Below, piece by piece: positions 16,942 through 26,034 of a DNA stretch of 57,145 bases. Source of the DNA: Verrucomicrobiota bacterium (GTDB lineage Bacteria; Verrucomicrobiota; Verrucomicrobiia; Limisphaerales; CAIMTB01); NCBI GenBank assembly GCA_963205105.1, contig CAUJJW010000198.1, forward strand, positions 1-57,145, given 5' to 3'. Within the stretch, counting starts at the first letter, position 1, and each line of letters starts with the position of its first letter. A model generated the notes under the pieces. It did no database searches and was not told the DNA's origin. It saw only the letters and a program-made list of their open reading frames with translations. The position numbers were made by a program, and so were the translations under genes.

Positions 16942-17217
16942 ATGGCTAGGATTTGCGAAATCACCGGGGCTCGGCCGTCGAAGGGCAGCATCATTTGGCG
17001 CAGTGGTAAGCCGAAGCGGGAAGGCGGTATCGGTACCCACGTCACCGCGATCACCAAGCGTCGCTTCTTCCCCAACCTGCAGCGGGTGAAGGCGCTGATG
17101 CCGAACGGCGAAGTCCGGTACGTGCGGGTCACCGTGAAGGCCATCAAGAAGGGCCTCATCACCAAGCCGCCGGTCCGGACCTGGAAGAAGGAAAACAAAG
17201 CGGCTGTGGCGAAGTAA
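16942..17217 (+). CDS. rpmB: 50S ribosomal protein L28
   Basis: A 91-residue basic protein of the large ribosomal subunit. It begins 'MARICEITGARP', followed by 'RRFFPNLQ' and 'VRVTVKAIKKGLI', as expected for the family. The gene has its own upstream region, with a possible AAGGAA ribosome site about 16 bases before the ATG, and is followed by a strong intrinsic terminator, so it seems monocistronic. A small inverted repeat (GCGGCT..AGCCGC) lies near 16850-16873. Confidence 0.96.
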   Translation: MARICEITGARPSKGSIIWRSGKPKREGGIGTHVTAITKRRFFPNLQRVKALMPNGEVRYVRVTVKAIKKGLITKPPVRTWKKENKAAVAK

Positions 17218-17258
17218 GACGGGGCAATCCCCGCTCCTCGGCCACCACACGGTTTGAC

Positions 17259-17300
17259 GTCAGGCGCCCGGTGATTCACCAGGCGCCTGATGATTTTTTT
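17259..17300 (+). terminator. Intrinsic terminator after rpmB
   Basis: A 15-bp stem with one G-T wobble and a three-base ATT loop (arms about 17259-17273 and 17277-17291, core CAGGCGCC/GGCGCCTG) is followed by a run of seven T within TGATTTTTTT. Confidence 0.9.
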
Positions 17301-17421
17301 GGGGGATTGCATTCAAGGAGTCGCTCCGGGATAACTCGTCGCGTTCCACCCCAGTTTCGCCGTGGTGTTTCGGGAAGACGTATCGTCCCCGGGAGCGGCG
17401 GTGTGCGGGTGCGCCTCGCAG

Positions 17422-19029
17422 ATGAGTACACTCGATTACGCGATTCTGGCGGTTTACTTCGTGATCACCATCGGCCTCGGGCTGCATTACGCCCGGCGCT
17501 GGAAGGGGACCGAGGACTTCTTCCTCGCTGGTCGCAGCCTCACCTGGCCGATCATCGGGCTCTCCCTGTTCGCGACGAACATCTCGACCGAGCATTTCGT
17601 CGGGCTGGCAGCCGGTGGCAGCAAGGAAGGACTCGTCCAGGGCGGCTACGAATGGATCGCCAGCTACTGCCTCCTGGTGCTCGCGATCGTCTTCGCCCCG
17701 CAGTACCTCAAACACCGGGTGTTCACCATCCCGGAGTTCTTCGAGAAACGGTTCGGCATCGAAACCCGGCTGATGCTGACCTTCTATTTTCTGGCGATGA
17801 TCGTCCTGACCAAGACCTCGGTCGCCCTCTACTCGGGGTCCCGGGTTTTGTCGGACCTGACCGGCTGGGACTTTCATACGGTCATGTGGGGGATCGCGAT
17901 CGTGACCGCCCTCTACACCATGGTCGGCGGGCTGGCTGCGGTGGTATACACCGACGCCATTCAGGCGATCATCCTGATCGGCGGATCGGTGCTGTTGACC
18001 GGGTTTGCCATGAACGAGGTCGGGTGGTGGTCGGGCCTGAACGAACGACTCGCCGTGCTCGGCAAAACCGATCTGTTGTCGATGGTGCATGGACCGAAAT
18101 CGGACCTGCCCTTCAGCGGCTTTCTCCTGGGGAACTTCCTCATTGGCGGGATGTTTTACTGGTGCATGGACCAGGTGAACGTTCAGCGCGTCCTGGGGGC
18201 GAAGAACGTGAAGGAAGCCCGTTTGGGGGCGGTGTTTGCCGGTTTTCTGAAAATTCTACCCGTGTTCATCCTGGTCCTGCCGGGCGTCATCGCAACGGCG
18301 CTGCAACTCGATATCCGGGGGCCGGACGGGCAGCCCGACCACAACCGCACCTACGGGGTTCTGGTTCGGACCTTGTTGCCGACCGGCCTGAAGGGCGTGG
18401 TTCTCGCAGCACTGTTGGCAGCGTTGATGTCGTCGATCAGTTCGATGCTGAACTCGGCGTCCACCCTGGTGGCCCGGGATTTGGTGGCGCGTTTTCGGCC
18501 GGCCACCGCGCCTCGCACCCAGATCCTGATCGGGCAGACTGCGTTGGTGGCGGTGGTGGTAGGCGGGATTCTGTCGACGCCGCTGATCGACCATTACCCC
18601 CATCTTTGGGCCTACCTTCAGGAGATCACGGGTTACCTCTCGGTGCCCTTTGCGGTGGTGGGATTGTGCGGGGTGTTCCTGCCCCGGGTGAATCGGCAGG
18701 GCGCCATGGTGGCAGTGGGGGTGGGGATCGTGATCAGTTTGTTCCTGCTGGCGGACAGTCACACCGAGGGCGGTTTGGCGGGCTTCCTGAGGCACCCGTA
18801 CCTGAACTCCTTCCTGCACCGGTCGTTTGTGTGTGCGGTGATCACCTTCGTGGCCCTGCTGGCGACGAGTTATGCAACGCCGCCGCCACCGCGTGAGGTG
18901 CTCTCCGGAACGTTTTCGTTCGCCTGGGTTCAGGGCGAAGGCGAGACGGCGCGGGACCTGCGCAACGCCGGCTTTTGGATGGCCGGATTGTTTGTCTGCG
19001 TGACCGCGCTGTGGTGGATGTTCCGGTAG
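17422..19029 (+). CDS. Sodium/solute symporter, SLC5/SSS family (SGLT-like)
   Basis: A 535-residue inner-membrane protein with about 13-14 hydrophobic helices. Family marks are 'GRSLTWPIIGLSLFATNISTEH' near the N-terminus, 'KTSVALYSGS', 'YTMVGGLAAVVYTDAIQ' and 'WCMDQVNVQRVLGAKN', closest to the SGLT-type sugar/solute branch. It would import a small organic solute with Na+; the solute is not readable. The ATG at 17422 ('MSTLDYAIL') starts just before the first helix; the in-frame ATG 20 codons upstream adds only non-conserved residues. The next gene is a convergent secreted beta-propeller gene. Confidence 0.93.
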   Translation: MSTLDYAILAVYFVITIGLGLHYARRWKGTEDFFLAGRSLTWPIIGLSLFATNISTEHFVGLAAGGSKEGLVQGGYEWIASYCLLVLAIVFAPQYLKHRVFTIPEFFEKRFGIETRLMLTFYFLAMIVLTKTSVALYSGSRVLSDLTGWDFHTVMWGIAIVTALYTMVGGLAAVVYTDAIQAIILIGGSVLLTGFAMNEVGWWSGLNERLAVLGKTDLLSMVHGPKSDLPFSGFLLGNFLIGGMFYWCMDQVNVQRVLGAKNVKEARLGAVFAGFLKILPVFILVLPGVIATALQLDIRGPDGQPDHNRTYGVLVRTLLPTGLKGVVLAALLAALMSSISSMLNSASTLVARDLVARFRPATAPRTQILIGQTALVAVVVGGILSTPLIDHYPHLWAYLQEITGYLSVPFAVVGLCGVFLPRVNRQGAMVAVGVGIVISLFLLADSHTEGGLAGFLRHPYLNSFLHRSFVCAVITFVALLATSYATPPPPREVLSGTFSFAWVQGEGETARDLRNAGFWMAGLFVCVTALWWMFR

Positions 19030-19041
19030 GTGCCGGGTCGG

Positions 19042-19974
19042 TTATTTGAGCGGCATGCCGGGCTCCGGTTTGCCGTTGGTGGTCAGGATCTGGAAGTGAT
19101 GGACGCCGGCGGCGAGCGGGTGATCGCTGGTCCAGACGATGGTTTTTTCCGGAGTGACCTCGACCATGGAGATGCCGGTGTTGGCGGCGTGGCTGCCGAC
19201 CACGGTGTTGCCGTTGGCCAGGCGCTGGGAACCGCAGGGATCCTTGAACAGGCCACCCACGTCGTCGTTGGTCACCTTCCAAACGATCTCACCCGCCGGG
19301 TTGAACTCGACCACCTTGTTGCCGTGGGTCAGCGAGGCGACCGTGTTGCCGTTGTCGAGGCGGATGGCGGTGAACGGCCAATTCTCGGCCTTGCGGCCCC
19401 CGATGGCATCGAAGTCCGTCTTGAGCACCCGAACGACCTGACCTTCCGGGGTGTATTCCTTAATGGCGAAGGCGAGCAGGTGCGGGACGAGGAAATTGCC
19501 GTTGCGCAACTGCCGGGCCATGCGGGTCTGCATGTGGGCATTGTCGGTCTCGGGCTGCAGGGGCACCTCGCGCACGATCGAGCCGTCGGCCTTCACTTCG
19601 AGCAGGCGCGGTCGGGTGCCGAGTTCGGTCACCAGGGTGTTGCCGTTGTAGAGGCGCTGGGTGGTGCCGATTTCGCTGTTTTCCTTGGCGCGGGTGTAGC
19701 TGAACACGACCTGCTTCTCGCGGGTGACTTCCTCGACTTTGTCGCTGTAGGCGAGCAGGACGTTCCCGTTGGGCAGGACGAAGCCGTCGCGGGAGCCACC
19801 GCGGTATTCCCAATCGGGCTGGCCGGATTCGCTGATGATGGCGGTCTTGGCGCCCATCACCAGGTAGGCGTGCCGGATGGCGCCGGGGGCGGGCGATGGG
19901 GCGGCGGTGGAGTCCAAGTGACCACACAGGGTGATGATGGCCAGGCAGGCGGAACGAAGGGTGGGGCGGGACAT
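19042..19974 (-). CDS. Secreted beta-propeller protein with NGN repeats
   Basis: A 310-residue protein starting at 19974 with a likely signal peptide. At least five repeats centre on '(L/P)xNGN(T/V/F)': 'LPNGNVLL', 'LYNGNTLV', 'LRNGNFLV', 'LDNGNTVA' and 'LANGNTVV'. They alternate with 'xxEVxPxxxIVW' strands, as in PQQ-like or arylsulfotransferase-type propellers. No catalytic motif is seen, so a binding role is as likely as an enzyme. It converges with the symporter gene 12 nt away. The longer open frame reaching 20118 lacks a signal at its start and is rejected. Confidence 0.8.
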   Translation of the reverse strand: MSRPTLRSACLAIITLCGHLDSTAAPSPAPGAIRHAYLVMGAKTAIISESGQPDWEYRGGSRDGFVLPNGNVLLAYSDKVEEVTREKQVVFSYTRAKENSEIGTTQRLYNGNTLVTELGTRPRLLEVKADGSIVREVPLQPETDNAHMQTRMARQLRNGNFLVPHLLAFAIKEYTPEGQVVRVLKTDFDAIGGRKAENWPFTAIRLDNGNTVASLTHGNKVVEFNPAGEIVWKVTNDDVGGLFKDPCGSQRLANGNTVVGSHAANTGISMVEVTPEKTIVWTSDHPLAAGVHHFQILTTNGKPEPGMPLK

Positions 19975-20067
19975 GCGAGTGGCGGAGCGTCGCCGGAAAA
20001 CCGTGGATGGTGGAAGCCGGTTTTGTCGCGTGACCGAAAGGGGGCGGGCGGCTATCTCATCCAGGCG

Positions 20068-20844
20068 ATGCAAATCCATGTGGTCTACTACCTGGAGGTG
20101 GTCTCGTCCTGGTGCCATTGGGCCGAGCCGGCGTGGGATGAATTGAAGCGGCGGTATGGTTCTGTGGCCCAGTTCGAATGGCGGATCGCGCTGATGAGTG
20201 CCGACGGTTTCCCGAAATCGCGGGAGCAGGAGGATTGGTTTTATCGGCGGAGCGGCGTGCTGATGCGTTCACCGACGATGCTGAATGGGGGGTGGCTGGA
20301 GCCGGGTCGGTCGGAGTATCTGGCGCCCAACCTGCTCGCGGAGGCGGCCAAGGATTTCGGGGTCATCGACGACCGGGTGCGTCGTGCGTTGACCGAGGCC
20401 GCGGTGCTTCGGGGGTTGAAGGTGGGGCAATGGGAGGTGTCGGCGCCGATTGCGGCGGTGGCCGCGGGTGTGGAGGAATCGACGTTGCTGGAGTGCGCCC
20501 GGTCGGAGCCGGTGGAGCAGCGGGTGCGGAAGTCGACGGAGGAATTTCACGCCTTGCAGGTCACGCAACGCCCGACGTTTGTCATCACGGATCAGATCGG
20601 GGATCGGGCGGTGCTCTCAGGATTGGCGACGGCGGCTCCGTTGGTGGGGGTGATGGAGGCGATGCTGCGGGACTGCGAAGGGTACGCCTCGTGGAAGGCG
20701 CATTTTGGGGAGCCGCCGACGACGTGTGCGAACCCGGGCCGGAGCACCTTCGCTGTGGCTGTCCGCATTGTGGCGGCGCCATTGAATTCCCGGAGGAAGC
20801 GGCGGGAATGGGGGTGGAATGCCCGCACTGTGGGGTTCCGATGA
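20068..20844 (+). CDS. DsbA/FrnE-like thioredoxin-fold protein, single active-site Cys
   Basis: A 258-residue protein. The N-terminal strand 'IHVVYYLEVVSSWCHWAEPAW' and the late 'TQRPTFVITDQ' (cis-proline loop) fit the DsbA-like thioredoxin fold with a helical insert. The active-site position reads C-H-W-A, so the second Cys of CxxC is missing; a monothiol role or an isomerase-like or glutathione-transferase-like reaction is possible. There is no signal peptide, so it is probably cytoplasmic. Its last 40 codons overlap the start of the M48 protease gene in another frame, and the tail beyond 'HFGEPP' looks unlike the fold. Confidence 0.78.
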   Translation: MQIHVVYYLEVVSSWCHWAEPAWDELKRRYGSVAQFEWRIALMSADGFPKSREQEDWFYRRSGVLMRSPTMLNGGWLEPGRSEYLAPNLLAEAAKDFGVIDDRVRRALTEAAVLRGLKVGQWEVSAPIAAVAAGVEESTLLECARSEPVEQRVRKSTEEFHALQVTQRPTFVITDQIGDRAVLSGLATAAPLVGVMEAMLRDCEGYASWKAHFGEPPTTCANPGRSTFAVAVRIVAAPLNSRRKRREWGWNARTVGFR

Positions 20845-22145
20845 ACCTGGTGGAGGAAGGGCCTGGGGCGGAGGAACGGGTGGCTCCAGGGGAACTGCCT
20901 GGGGTTCCGGGCCGGCCGACGGTAGCGGAGTTGGCGGGCGCATTCACAGGACGGGTGGAGCGGCCGCGCCTGACGGCGGGCTACCGGTGGGCGCTGGGGG
21001 TGGGGTTGGTGGCGGCGCTGGCCATGCCGGCGGTGTATGCGGCGTTGGTGGTGATGCTGGGGTGGGGATTGTTCTGGGGCGCGGGGAGTTGGATGGCTTG
21101 GGCAAGAACGGCGAGTGGCGGGGCGCTGGGGGCGGGGATTCGGACGGGGCTGCTGGTGGTGGGGATGGGGTTGGGCCTGTTTGTCCTGGGCGCGTTGCTC
21201 CGGCCGTTCGTGGTGAGATCTCGGCGTCGGCGATCAGGGTTGGCGTTGAGTCCGGTGTCCGAGCCTTTGTTGTTTGCCTTTGTCCATATGGTCTGTGACG
21301 CGGTGGGGGTGTCGCGACCGGCGCGGGTGGAAGTGGACTGCCGGATGAATGCCTCGGTGCGGTTTCTGGGCGAAGGGGTAGGGCGAGGTGCGGACGACTG
21401 GGTATTGACGGTGGGCCTGCCGGTGGTGGCGGGCCTGAGTCTGCCGGCCTTTGCGGGAGTGTTGGCCCACGAGTTGGGGCATTTTGGTCAGGGGTGGGCG
21501 ATGCGCGCCTGCTGGGTGATCCGGGGCTTGAACGAGTGGCTCGAAGGGGCGGCGGGACGGGGTGGTGCGGATGGTGTTCTGGATCGTTGGTCGGGCGACA
21601 GTCCCGCGGCGGTGCACCACGGGGTGCTGGGCCTGTTGCGGTTCGGCCTGGGCATTTCCAACCTGATGGTCGGGACGGTGGTGGCGGTGGGGCGTCTGGT
21701 GAACCGACAATTGCTGCGGCAGATGGAATGGAACGCCGACCGGGTCCAGATCCGGTTGGTGGGCAGTGACGTGTTCGAGGCGACGTTTCGAAGGCTGACC
21801 GTGCTCGCGGAGGTGCGTCGGGATGCCTATCGGCAGCTCGGGTTGGATCATGCGCAGGGGCGGGCCCTGCCCGACGACCTGCCGGGTGCGCTGGTGCGGT
21901 TGGCTGACGCGGTTCCCGAGGAAAAAATCGAGCGCTGGTGTGAACGAAGGCTGGCGCGGTCCGAGGACTTCATGGATGCCCATCCCTCGGACGCCTCACG
22001 GTTGGAGCAGGCGCGGTCGATGGCGGCACCGGGGGTGTTTCGTCAGGGGAGCGAGGCGAGGGTCTTGTTTTCGAACTTTGAGATCCTGAGCCGGCAGGCG
22101 ACGGTGCTGCATTACCGGGAAGATCTGAGATTGCCGGTGGAATGA
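20724..22145 (+). CDS. M48-family membrane metalloprotease with N-terminal zinc ribbon
   Basis: A 473-residue membrane protein. The first 40 residues form a zinc ribbon (Cys13/Cys16 and Cys33/Cys36 in two 'CPHCG' knuckles), followed by membrane helices at about 85-120 and 145-170. The gluzincin motif is 'HELGH' (His249, Glu250, His253), and the third ligand is Glu335 in 'EWNAD', as in M48/HtpX-like proteases. The start is a GTG at 20724, because the ribbon lies inside the last 121 nt of the DsbA-like gene and no in-frame ATG precedes it; a GGGGAG lies about 12 nt upstream. It probably cleaves membrane or misfolded envelope proteins. A frameshift joining it to the preceding gene cannot be excluded. 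Confidence 0.82.
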   Translation: MCEPGPEHLRCGCPHCGGAIEFPEEAAGMGVECPHCGVPMNLVEEGPGAEERVAPGELPGVPGRPTVAELAGAFTGRVERPRLTAGYRWALGVGLVAALAMPAVYAALVVMLGWGLFWGAGSWMAWARTASGGALGAGIRTGLLVVGMGLGLFVLGALLRPFVVRSRRRRSGLALSPVSEPLLFAFVHMVCDAVGVSRPARVEVDCRMNASVRFLGEGVGRGADDWVLTVGLPVVAGLSLPAFAGVLAHELGHFGQGWAMRACWVIRGLNEWLEGAAGRGGADGVLDRWSGDSPAAVHHGVLGLLRFGLGISNLMVGTVVAVGRLVNRQLLRQMEWNADRVQIRLVGSDVFEATFRRLTVLAEVRRDAYRQLGLDHAQGRALPDDLPGALVRLADAVPEEKIERWCERRLARSEDFMDAHPSDASRLEQARSMAAPGVFRQGSEARVLFSNFEILSRQATVLHYREDLRLPVE

Positions 22146-22147
22146 AT

Positions 22148-22187
22148 GAAACGAAAGCGCCCGGGGGAGGTGGCTCCACCGGGCGCG
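22148..22187 (-). terminator. Probable intrinsic terminator for the Gfo/Idh/MocA gene
   Basis: On the minus strand, arms GCGCCCGG (22186-22179) and CCGGGCGC (22164-22157) enclose a partly paired loop and are followed by TTTCGTTTCATT. The T run is broken, so it may be weak. Confidence 0.5.
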
Positions 22188-22236
22188 TGCGATGCGATGA
22201 GATCGGGTCGGACTGAAAGCTGCGGGCTGACGGCGA

Positions 22237-23598
22237 TCAGCTCGGCATGACCCAGCCGTTTTGGTACTCGCGCTTGATGAAGCGCTGAGCGGCGGGGTTG
22301 TTGGTGACGAGGAGGTTTTCGGTATCCCACTCGACACGGCCGCCGGCCAGCATCGCAACGTTCCCAAGGAGGACCGCTTCGGTCATGTCGCAGGCGAAGT
22401 CGAAGTTGGAGTACGCGGCGGGGCCTCCCTTGATGGCGGCGACCCACTCTTCCTTCATGCCGACGTCATCGCGGCCATTGCGGGGCAGGGTGGGGGCGGG
22501 GTCCTGCCAGCCTTCGAATTGTTTCTCAGGAAGCAGGATCCATTGGGCGCCGTAATCGTTCGGCGAGTACAGGATGCCTTTCTCGCCGACGAGCAGGGAG
22601 CCGGATCCGGGAGGTTGCTGGCCATGGAAGAGTTCCTTGGGCGGCAGGTTCTTTTCGCCGTTGGGGAGTTTGCCCTCGTACCAATGGTAACGGACGGGGG
22701 GCATGTCGCCGCGGGCGGGGAACTCGGAGATGATGGTGGCCCAGCCGGGGAACGTCTCGGGGTTGAGCGGTTCGTTCTGTGCGACGACGAGTGTCGGGCT
22801 GGTGAGTTTGAGGGCACGGAAGGCGAGGTTGGCGGTATGGCAGGCCATGTCGCCGAGGGCGCCGGTGCCGTAATCCCACCATCCGCGCCAGTTGAACGGA
22901 TGATACGCCTTGTTGTACGGGCGCATGGGCGCGGTGCCGATGAAGGACGCCCAGTCGAGGTTTTCGGGAACGGGCGATGACTCAGCGGGCCGGGCGCGGA
23001 TCGTCGGTGATTGCGGCCAGACGGGGCGGTTGGTCCAGACGTGGACCTCGGTCACCTTGCCGATGACACCGGCCTGGATGGCTTCGACACCTCGGCGGAG
23101 GCCGTTGGCGGCGGAGCCCTGGTTGCCCATCTGGGTGGCGACTTTGTATTTGCGGGCGAGAGTGCGCAGGTAGCGGGCCTCCCAGACGTCGTGCGTCAGC
23201 GGCTTTTGAACGTAGACCGCCTTCTTGCGGACGATGGCGTGGGCTGCGGCGATGGCGTGGGTGTGGTCGGGAGTCGAGATGGTGACGGCATCGATTTCAT
23301 CACCCATCTTGTCGAACATGTTGCGGAAGTCGTGGAAACGTTTCGCGTTTGGCCACTTCTTCAGTTTGGCATCGATCGAGTTGTCATCGCAGTCACAGAG
23401 GGCGACGACATCGCCGAGGGTGCTGGCGCCGTCGATGTCGCTGGAACCCTTTCCGCCGACGCCGATGCCGGCGAAACGGAGGCGTTCATTCGCGCCGAAG
23501 ACGCGGCTGGGAAGGTAGGTGAAGGCGAAAGCGGTGGCCGCGGTGGACGTGGCGAGGAAGTTTCGCCTCGAGAAATTCTTACTCCAGGTAGGTTTCAT
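22237..23598 (-). CDS. Tat-exported Gfo/Idh/MocA-family oxidoreductase
   Basis: A 453-residue protein. The N-terminus carries a twin-arginine signal ('FSRRNFLATSTAATAFAF'), fixing the ATG at 23598 and implying export with the nucleotide cofactor already bound. The Rossmann motif is 'GIGVGGKGSSD', followed by 'VALCDCDD' and the conserved 'VTISTPDHTHA' and 'YVQKPLTHDVWEAR' blocks; the Lys of the latter is the family's catalytic Lys. The C-terminal part resembles the exported sugar/inositol-type dehydrogenases that are very numerous in PVC bacteria. Its substrate is probably a carbohydrate derivative. The gene is alone between divergent dus and the convergent M48 gene. Confidence 0.92.
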   Translation of the reverse strand: MKPTWSKNFSRRNFLATSTAATAFAFTYLPSRVFGANERLRFAGIGVGGKGSSDIDGASTLGDVVALCDCDDNSIDAKLKKWPNAKRFHDFRNMFDKMGDEIDAVTISTPDHTHAIAAAHAIVRKKAVYVQKPLTHDVWEARYLRTLARKYKVATQMGNQGSAANGLRRGVEAIQAGVIGKVTEVHVWTNRPVWPQSPTIRARPAESSPVPENLDWASFIGTAPMRPYNKAYHPFNWRGWWDYGTGALGDMACHTANLAFRALKLTSPTLVVAQNEPLNPETFPGWATIISEFPARGDMPPVRYHWYEGKLPNGEKNLPPKELFHGQQPPGSGSLLVGEKGILYSPNDYGAQWILLPEKQFEGWQDPAPTLPRNGRDDVGMKEEWVAAIKGGPAAYSNFDFACDMTEAVLLGNVAMLAGGRVEWDTENLLVTNNPAAQRFIKREYQNGWVMPS

Positions 23599-23731
23599 CG
23601 GATTGGGGATGGAATGCCGGGTTCGCGAAGGATCATCCGGTACGGAGCGGGGGTGTGGCAACCGGAAAGCCGGGAGGATCCGGAGTGTTGGGGCTTGCTC
23701 GGACGCCCTTGCGTGGTAAGGCAGCGGGCTC

Positions 23732-24787
23732 ATGTCGCATCCGGCAGAATCCTTCGACACGTTGTTTCGGCAGGACGCCCCTGTTTTGGCGCTGGCGCCG
23801 ATGCAGGATGTGACGGATTTGCCGTTTTTGAGATTGATGGCGGAGCGGGGTGGCGCGGACCTGTATTTCACGGAGTACTTCCGCATTCATGCGTCGGCGC
23901 AGCTGGAACGGCACACGTTGAGATCGATCACGGAAAACCCGACGGGTCGGCCGATCATCGCGCAGCTGATCGGGAACGATCCGACGTCGCTGGCCCGTGC
24001 GGCGCGTGAGTTGCAGCAGTATCCGGTGGCGGGCATTGACCTGAACCTCGGATGTCCGGCCCCGGTGGTGTACCGGAAGTGCGCGGGCGGAGGGCTGCTG
24101 CGGGAACCGGCGCTGGTGGACCGGATTCTGGGGACTTTGCGCGACGCGGTGTCCATTCGGTTCACGGTCAAGACGCGGGTGGGTTTCGACGATCCGGCGG
24201 TGTTTGAGACTTTCCTGTCGATCTTTGCGAAGCATGGGTTGGACCTGCTGACGGTGCATGGGAGGACGGTGCTGGAGATGTACCGACCCAAGGTGCACCA
24301 CGACCGGATTGCGCAGGCGGTGCAGGCGATGCGTTGTCCGGTGGTGGCGAATGGCGGGGTGGATTCGCCGGCGGCCGCGCTGGAGGCCTTGCGGAAGACC
24401 GGGGCGCGCGGGCTGATGATCGGACGCGGGGCCATTCGGAATCCGTGGCTGTTCAGCCAGATCCGGTCGGCTTGGACCGGCGGGGTTCCGGTGCTTCCGA
24501 CCGGACGTGATGTGTTGGCCTACGTGCGGGTGCTTTGGGAGACGACGTCGCCGGACCGGCTGATTCCGGCGAAGCAGGTGCAGAAGCTGAAGAAGTACCT
24601 GAACTTCATTGGCGAGGGGGTGGAACCGAGCGGCCCGTTTCTGCATGCGATGCGGCGGGTGTCGACGGAGGAGGAATTGTTCCGACTGTGTGCGGAGTAC
24701 CTGGACCACGACCGGCCGATGGCGTTGGAAGGGGCGAAGGCGGGCGTTGCGGAAGCTTTTCTTTTGGCAGGCTGTGATCTGGCCTAG
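23732..24787 (+). CDS. tRNA-dihydrouridine synthase
   Basis: A 351-residue FMN enzyme that reduces specific uridines in the tRNA D-loop. Present are the FMN-binding start 'LALAPMQDVTDLPFL', 'QLIGNDP', 'IDLNLGCPAPVVYRK' with catalytic Cys117 in 'KCAGGGLL', 'VKTRVGF', 'VHGRT' and 'GLMIGRGAIRNPWLF'. The 'CAGGGLL' form departs slightly from the common 'CGG(A/S)' form. Which Dus subtype it is cannot be settled. The stop lies 14 nt before the first CNNM/CorC gene, so the four genes may form one transcript. Confidence 0.93.
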   Translation: MSHPAESFDTLFRQDAPVLALAPMQDVTDLPFLRLMAERGGADLYFTEYFRIHASAQLERHTLRSITENPTGRPIIAQLIGNDPTSLARAARELQQYPVAGIDLNLGCPAPVVYRKCAGGGLLREPALVDRILGTLRDAVSIRFTVKTRVGFDDPAVFETFLSIFAKHGLDLLTVHGRTVLEMYRPKVHHDRIAQAVQAMRCPVVANGGVDSPAAALEALRKTGARGLMIGRGAIRNPWLFSQIRSAWTGGVPVLPTGRDVLAYVRVLWETTSPDRLIPAKQVQKLKKYLNFIGEGVEPSGPFLHAMRRVSTEEELFRLCAEYLDHDRPMALEGAKAGVAEAFLLAGCDLA

Positions 24788-24801
24788 GCTGGCTGCGAGG
24801 C

Positions 24802-26034
24802 ATGGAGGTTTCGCTCGTCATCGGGGTCCCGCTGCTGCTCGCCCTGGCGAGCCTGAGCATTCTTTGCTCCCTGGCGGAGGCGGCCCTGTTTGCGTTGAGC
24901 CGATGGCAGCTGCGGCAGATGAGAGAGGGTGAACCGGCGGATCGACGGGCGGCACGGCTGCTGGATGAACCGGACGATCTGCTGTCGGCGTTGTCGCTGG
25001 GCAACACCCTGGCGAACGGGATGATCGTGCTCTTGACGCTGCTGATGGGGCTGTCGTCGGGGTGGCGGATGGAAGTGGTCCTGCCGCTGGTTTTTCTGGC
25101 GATGGTGGTGTTTGGGGAAATTCTGCCGAAGACACTGGCGGTGCGTTCTCCCAGGGAATGGGCGACCCGGGTCACGCCGGCGGCGGCGTTGCTGCAGAAG
25201 CTGACCCGGCCGGTGCGACGACTGGCGCGTGGGGCGATCGACGGGATGCTGTCCTGGTTTATTCCGGCATCGGCACAGCCAGCCCCGATCACGGACGAGG
25301 AATACCGGGAACTGTTGGACATGGCGGTGCAGCAGGGGGCGTTGGGCCATTCCGAACGGGAGATCATCGCCCAACTGATCACCCTGGATCGGAAATGTGC
25401 CCGGGACGTGATGCGGCCGCGGGCGACGATGGGGGCGGTTCCCGACGACCTGACCACGGAAGAACTGGTGGCGGCGGCCCGGCGGTTGAAGCACCGGCGG
25501 CTGCCGATGTACGACGAGACTCCGGACACGATCGTGGGTGTGTTGAACACGCAGAAGTTTCTGTTGGACCCGGAACATCGGCTGGATGAGGCGATCGAGT
25601 TCCCCTCCTTCGTGCCGGAGACGATGAACCTGATGCACCTGTTCCAGGCCTTGCAGCGGCAGAAGCGGAGCCTGGCGATCGTGCTGGATGAATTCGGGGG
25701 GGTGGCCGGGGTGGTGCGGATGGAGGAGATTCTGGCGGAGGTGCTCGGGGAGATGTCAGCGCCGGGTGCGGTGCGGGGATTGGTGTTTGCAAAACTGGGG
25801 CCCGGTCGTTGGCGGGCGAGCGGGGCGATGCGCCTGGAAGACTTTCGGCGTGAGTACCCGTCCCTGCCCGAGGTGGCGGACGTGGAAACCCTGGGGGGCC
25901 TGTTGCTGGCGGAACTCGACATTGTGCCGGCGCGCGGCCAGAGCGCGGTGGTGCATGGGTTGAAACTGACGGCGACGGTGGTGGATGAGCGTCGGGTGCA
26001 TGAGTTGCTGGTGGAAGTGGGAGGTGGCCGATGA
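24802..26034 (+). CDS. CNNM/CorC (HlyC-like) membrane protein 1
   Basis: A 410-residue protein of the CNNM/CorC family (UPF0053, often called hemolysin-related). An N-terminal DUF21/CNNM membrane domain has about four helices and ends 'FGEILPKTLAVR'. A CBS pair follows ('VMRPRATMGAVP', 'LAIVLDEFGGVAGVV'), then a CorC_HlyC C-terminal domain (about 325-405). Members move or regulate Mg2+ or other divalent cations in the inner membrane. The stop overlaps the next start as ATGA. Confidence 0.92.
   Translation: MEVSLVIGVPLLLALASLSILCSLAEAALFALSRWQLRQMREGEPADRRAARLLDEPDDLLSALSLGNTLANGMIVLLTLLMGLSSGWRMEVVLPLVFLAMVVFGEILPKTLAVRSPREWATRVTPAAALLQKLTRPVRRLARGAIDGMLSWFIPASAQPAPITDEEYRELLDMAVQQGALGHSEREIIAQLITLDRKCARDVMRPRATMGAVPDDLTTEELVAAARRLKHRRLPMYDETPDTIVGVLNTQKFLLDPEHRLDEAIEFPSFVPETMNLMHLFQALQRQKRSLAIVLDEFGGVAGVVRMEEILAEVLGEMSAPGAVRGLVFAKLGPGRWRASGAMRLEDFRREYPSLPEVADVETLGGLLLAELDIVPARGQSAVVHGLKLTATVVDERRVHELLVEVGGGR

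Noticed and set aside
19030..20067. Upstream extension of the DsbA-like gene (346 codons)
   Set aside because: It is antisense to the beta-propeller gene and unlike any thioredoxin-fold protein. The ATG at 20068 begins the fold.
22237..23886. Longer start for the Gfo/Idh/MocA gene
   Set aside because: The 96 extra codons overlap the dus start region and precede the Tat signal, which must be N-terminal.
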